A stretch of DNA of 7,554 nucleotides, taken from positions 1 to 7,554 of the forward strand of contig DCIL01000100.1 of the NCBI GenBank assembly GCA_002315875.1. The letters are read 5' to 3'. Source of the stretch: Verrucomicrobia bacterium UBA1727. Its GTDB lineage: Bacteria > Verrucomicrobiota > Kiritimatiellia > RFP12 > UBA1067. Both the position numbers and the translations under genes were made by a program. Below, piece by piece: positions 5,480 through 7,554 of the stretch. Each line of letters starts with the position of its first letter. Positions within the stretch are counted from its first letter, which is position 1. The notes beneath the pieces are model-generated. The model did not search any database and was not told the origin of the DNA. It worked only from the letters and a program-made list of their open reading frames with translations.

Positions 5480-6414
5480 TTACCCTCCAGTTTCCTCACG
5501 GCGCTACCGATGTCCACAGCGCGCTTCTCCCCACCCTCGCGCTCGATGACGTAATTGCCGCGATAACCGAGCTTTTCCAACTCGGCGATGAAAGCCTTCG
5601 CCTGGACTTCGCCCTCGCCCCACGGACTCTCCTCGCCCCAGGTTCCGGGCTGCTTCGTGTAGCGCGCATCCTTGATGTGAACCTGGCGGATGTACGGATA
5701 GAGCACCTTGAGCGCTTCGAGGGGACGTCCCTTGTTATAGAGAATCATATTCGCCGGATCGAAATTGACATATACGCCCTGCACCTTCGGCAGAAACGCG
5801 GCGAGATCCTCGGCCGTTTCCTGTCCCGATTCGAGAATCAGCGTCACCCCGTACTTGCGACATTCGTCGCGCATCCACTTCACGCGGCTTACGTACGTCG
5901 CGTAGGCCTTGGGATTGGCCTCATCGAGGAATCCCGCGTGGGTGGACATCAGCTTGCATCCGAGTTCCTGAGTAAGCCGCGCGCCTGCGGTGACGATGCG
6001 CTGATTGGCCTTCCAGTTCGCGTCCGGCACGATGCCGCCGGTACGACGGATCGCATCGAGCGAAGAATAGTCCTCACCGACCATGCCGACCATCGTGGAC
6101 ATCACCTTCCACTCGCCGGACTTGACCTTCGCCTTCACGAACGCAAGCGCCTCGACTCCTTCCGCAGCGCCGTGACGCTGATCGGGCGCGATGAACGGAC
6201 CGAGCGCCAGATGCACGCCCTTCACGCCGGCCTTATTCATCTCTTCGGAAACGCCCTTCATGTCGCGCTGCCAGCTCCAGCTGCACACGCCGATGCGCGA
6301 ACTATCGATGCCGGAGCCCGACCCGCAGGAGACGGTTGCCTGTTCGGGTGCGGTAGCACAGCCGAAGACGAACGCGAAGACGAGAAGCGCTAACGGTCTC
6401 AGGAAGGTTTTCAT
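5476..6414 (-). CDS. Lipoprotein with sugar phosphate isomerase/epimerase-like (AP_endonuc_2) TIM barrel
   Basis: 312 residues. The N-terminus MKTFLRPLALLVFAFVFGC is a charged, then hydrophobic stretch ending in a plausible lipobox with lipidated C19, so the protein is likely anchored outside the cytoplasmic membrane. The rest is a xylose-isomerase-like TIM barrel: GVCSWSW (42-48) on the first strand, THAGF (158-162), LILESGQE (192-199), YVNFDPANM (215-223), VHIKDARY (245-252) and YVIEREGG (288-295). E195, D219, H246 and E291 form the usual Glu-Asp-His-Glu divalent-metal set. Relatives isomerise, epimerise or dehydrate sugars or keto-sugars. The gene lies between the DUF2062 gene (ATGA overlap at 6411-6414) and the oxidoreductase gene (ATGA overlap at 5476-5479), which suggests shared sugar chemistry. 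A secreted enzyme beside a dehydrogenase without a visible signal leaves the order of steps open. Reaction not determined. Confidence 0.9.
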   Translation of the reverse strand: MKTFLRPLALLVFAFVFGCATAPEQATVSCGSGSGIDSSRIGVCSWSWQRDMKGVSEEMNKAGVKGVHLALGPFIAPDQRHGAAEGVEALAFVKAKVKSGEWKVMSTMVGMVGEDYSSLDAIRRTGGIVPDANWKANQRIVTAGARLTQELGCKLMSTHAGFLDEANPKAYATYVSRVKWMRDECRKYGVTLILESGQETAEDLAAFLPKVQGVYVNFDPANMILYNKGRPLEALKVLYPYIRQVHIKDARYTKQPGTWGEESPWGEGEVQAKAFIAELEKLGYRGNYVIEREGGEKRAVDIGSAVRKLEGK

Positions 6415-6896
6415 AACTTGTCCATTATCTTTCTGTATTCAACCACGATATGCTTGACGAAGAAATACGTAGGCGGCGTCAGGATGAGCGCGAGCAGGAG
6501 TCCACCCGCGAAGAATCCGCCCAGCACGCTCCACCCGAGCTGAGTGAGCGCGTCGAGCCCCGCCTTGCTGAAAACGCTCGCCGTCTTGAGAACCGGAAAG
6601 ACGTTGTGATTGAGCTCTTCCCATGAAAGCGGCATGCCGATGAGGCGACTGCCGACCCAGCACTGCGCGGGATAGATGAAGAAGATGGTGACGGGATTGG
6701 TAACGAGCGTACCGACCGTCGCACCGATTTTGGAAACGTGCCAGCGAAACGCGAGCGGAACGGAGACCAGGAGCTGCAGTCCGAAGGGAATGAAACAGCC
6801 GACGAACATCCCCAGCGCCCAACCACCGGCAACACGATTCGGAGGGAGCGGATCCCTCACCATCTTGTCCCTAAGCGCTATGAGATATTTTCTCAA
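6411..6896 (-). CDS. DUF2062 domain small membrane protein (TTG start)
   Basis: 161 residues matching DUF2062 in length and pattern. GWALGMFVGCFIPFGLQLL (25-43) is the typical glycine-rich first membrane segment; GTLVTNPVT (62-70) is the characteristic loop motif. Hydrophobic stretches at about 23-50, 56-82 and 120-148 suggest an integral membrane protein with a basic, cytoplasmic N-terminus. Its biochemical role is unknown; relatives sometimes occur with glycosyltransferases or envelope genes. The TTG at 6896 overlaps the TGA of the DUF1015 gene (TTGA), with AGG about 7 nt upstream, so I prefer it. Met12 (about 6863) is the nearest ATG alternative, but that start would remove most of the amphipathic N-terminal helix expected in this family. 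The stop overlaps the next start as ATGA. Confidence 0.88.
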   Translation of the reverse strand: MRKYLIALRDKMVRDPLPPNRVAGGWALGMFVGCFIPFGLQLLVSVPLAFRWHVSKIGATVGTLVTNPVTIFFIYPAQCWVGSRLIGMPLSWEELNHNVFPVLKTASVFSKAGLDALTQLGWSVLGGFFAGGLLLALILTPPTYFFVKHIVVEYRKIMDKL

Positions 6897-7554
6897 CTTT
6901 CAACCTGGTGTACGAAAAGTCCAGACCGGAGTTTCGGCTCGAACCAAGTCGACTTCGGCGGCATGATCGCGCCGGCGTCGGCAATGGCCATCATCTCCTC
7001 GACCGTGACCGGCTCCATCGCGAAGGCGACGGCATTCTCGCCGGAATCGACTTTCGCCGCAAGTTCCTTATCGCCGCGGATACCGCCCATGAACGAGATG
7101 CGCTTGTCAGTGCGCGGATCGCCGATGCCGAGCACCGGCGCGAGGAAGCGGTCCTGAAGATACGACACATCGAGCGAACCCACGACGTCGGTGTCGGCGG
7201 GAATCTTCCACGAAAGATCGTACCACTTGCCCTTGAAGTACATGCGGCAGTTGCGATCGCCCTTCACACCGATGTTGAACACTTCGGAAAGTCGGGACAT
7301 GAACTCGTAGTCGGAAAGTCCGTTAAGATCCTTCACGAGTCGATTGTACGCGAGAATCTTGAGCTGCGAAGCCGGAAAGATCACGGCCATGAAATAGCGG
7401 CTCTCACCTTCGAAGCCACGCGCCTTCGCATAGCGCGAGGCCGCGGCACTGCGGTGGTGTCCGTCAGCAATGTAGGCGACCGGGACGCGCGCGAACAGCT
7501 CCTTGAGCTCGTCCGCCACGCACGCTGACGCCGGCGCGATCTCCCACACCGTGT
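6893..7554 (-). CDS. DUF1015 family protein, C-terminal part (5' end beyond window)
   Basis: About 219 codons up to the stop are present. Full-length DUF1015 proteins are around 400 residues, so roughly half is missing and the GTG near 7549 is an internal codon, not a start. Family hallmarks are VAYIADGHHRSAAASRY near the beginning of the fragment and MPPKSTWFEPKLRSGLFVHQV at the C-terminus. In between comes a segment typical of the family (SLDVSYLQDRFLAPVLGIGDPRTDKRI, given here only as a landmark of 27 residues split as SLDVSYLQDRFLAP and VLGIGDPRTDKRI). The biochemical function of the family is not firmly established; in many genomes it lies near serine-biosynthesis or phosphoglycerate dehydrogenase genes, which this window cannot test. 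It appears to be an upstream member of the operon, as its TGA overlaps the DUF2062 start codon. Confidence 0.92.
   Translation of the reverse strand, partial: TVWEIAPASACVADELKELFARVPVAYIADGHHRSAAASRYAKARGFEGESRYFMAVIFPASQLKILAYNRLVKDLNGLSDYEFMSRLSEVFNIGVKGDRNCRMYFKGKWYDLSWKIPADTDVVGSLDVSYLQDRFLAPVLGIGDPRTDKRISFMGGIRGDKELAAKVDSGENAVAFAMEPVTVEEMMAIADAGAIMPPKSTWFEPKLRSGLFVHQVES

Noticed and set aside
3929..5554. Plus-strand open frame of 541 codons opposite GH89 and the oxidoreductase
   Set aside because: His/Arg/Val-rich mirror translation of conserved genes on the other strand, with no domain signature and no promoter.
5677..6393. Plus-strand open frame of 238 codons opposite the TIM-barrel gene
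   Set aside because: Shadow of a strongly supported enzyme gene; no motif seen.

Overview
The window is a GC-rich, densely packed bacterial chromosome segment. All seven genes that I support lie on the minus strand, so transcription runs from high to low coordinates. The gene set suggests a Verrucomicrobiota/Kiritimatiellota/Lentisphaerota-type (PVC) bacterium, perhaps from a gut or other anaerobic habitat. It combines a NAGLU-like family 89 glycosidase, a Cys-rich Gfo/Idh/MocA oxidoreductase, a lipoprotein TIM-barrel 'sugar isomerase' and a bacterial UAP1-like nucleotidyltransferase. This taxonomic guess rests on gene families and composition only.

Layout in transcription order. A DUF1015 gene enters from the right edge (7554-6893, 5' end missing). 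It is followed by a small DUF2062 membrane protein (6896-6411), a lipoprotein with an AP-endonuclease-2/xylose-isomerase-like TIM barrel (6414-5476), a Gfo/Idh/MocA oxidoreductase with an inserted cysteine cluster (5479-4262) and a divergent GH89 alpha-N-acetylglucosaminidase-like protein (4252-2186). The first four genes are chained by 4-nt TTGA/ATGA stop-start overlaps, and GH89 starts 9 nt after the oxidoreductase stop, so they look like one translationally coupled operon. The middle three genes plausibly process an aminosugar-containing or modified glycan.

Only 12 nt after the GH89 stop begins a REP-associated tyrosine transposase (RAYT, Y1/HUH family; 2173-764). It is unusual in two ways. 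It carries two imperfect copies of a 58-bp palindromic REP-like sequence, plus an extra palindrome, inside its own reading frame, where they are translated as in-frame Ser/Ala/Pro/Gly-rich segments. It also has a C-terminal domain of about 180 residues that resembles the Rossmann-like DprA/SLOG fold.

A near-consensus sigma70-type promoter (TTGAAA, 17 bp, TATAAT), whose -35 box overlaps the RAYT stop codon, then drives a UDP-sugar pyrophosphorylase (UAP1-like) gene that runs off the left edge (707-1). No rRNA, tRNA, CRISPR array or convincing terminator was seen. The only sizeable intergenic gap is about 56 bp and holds this promoter. The most distinctive element is the RAYT with internal REP-like palindromes and its fused C-terminal domain.
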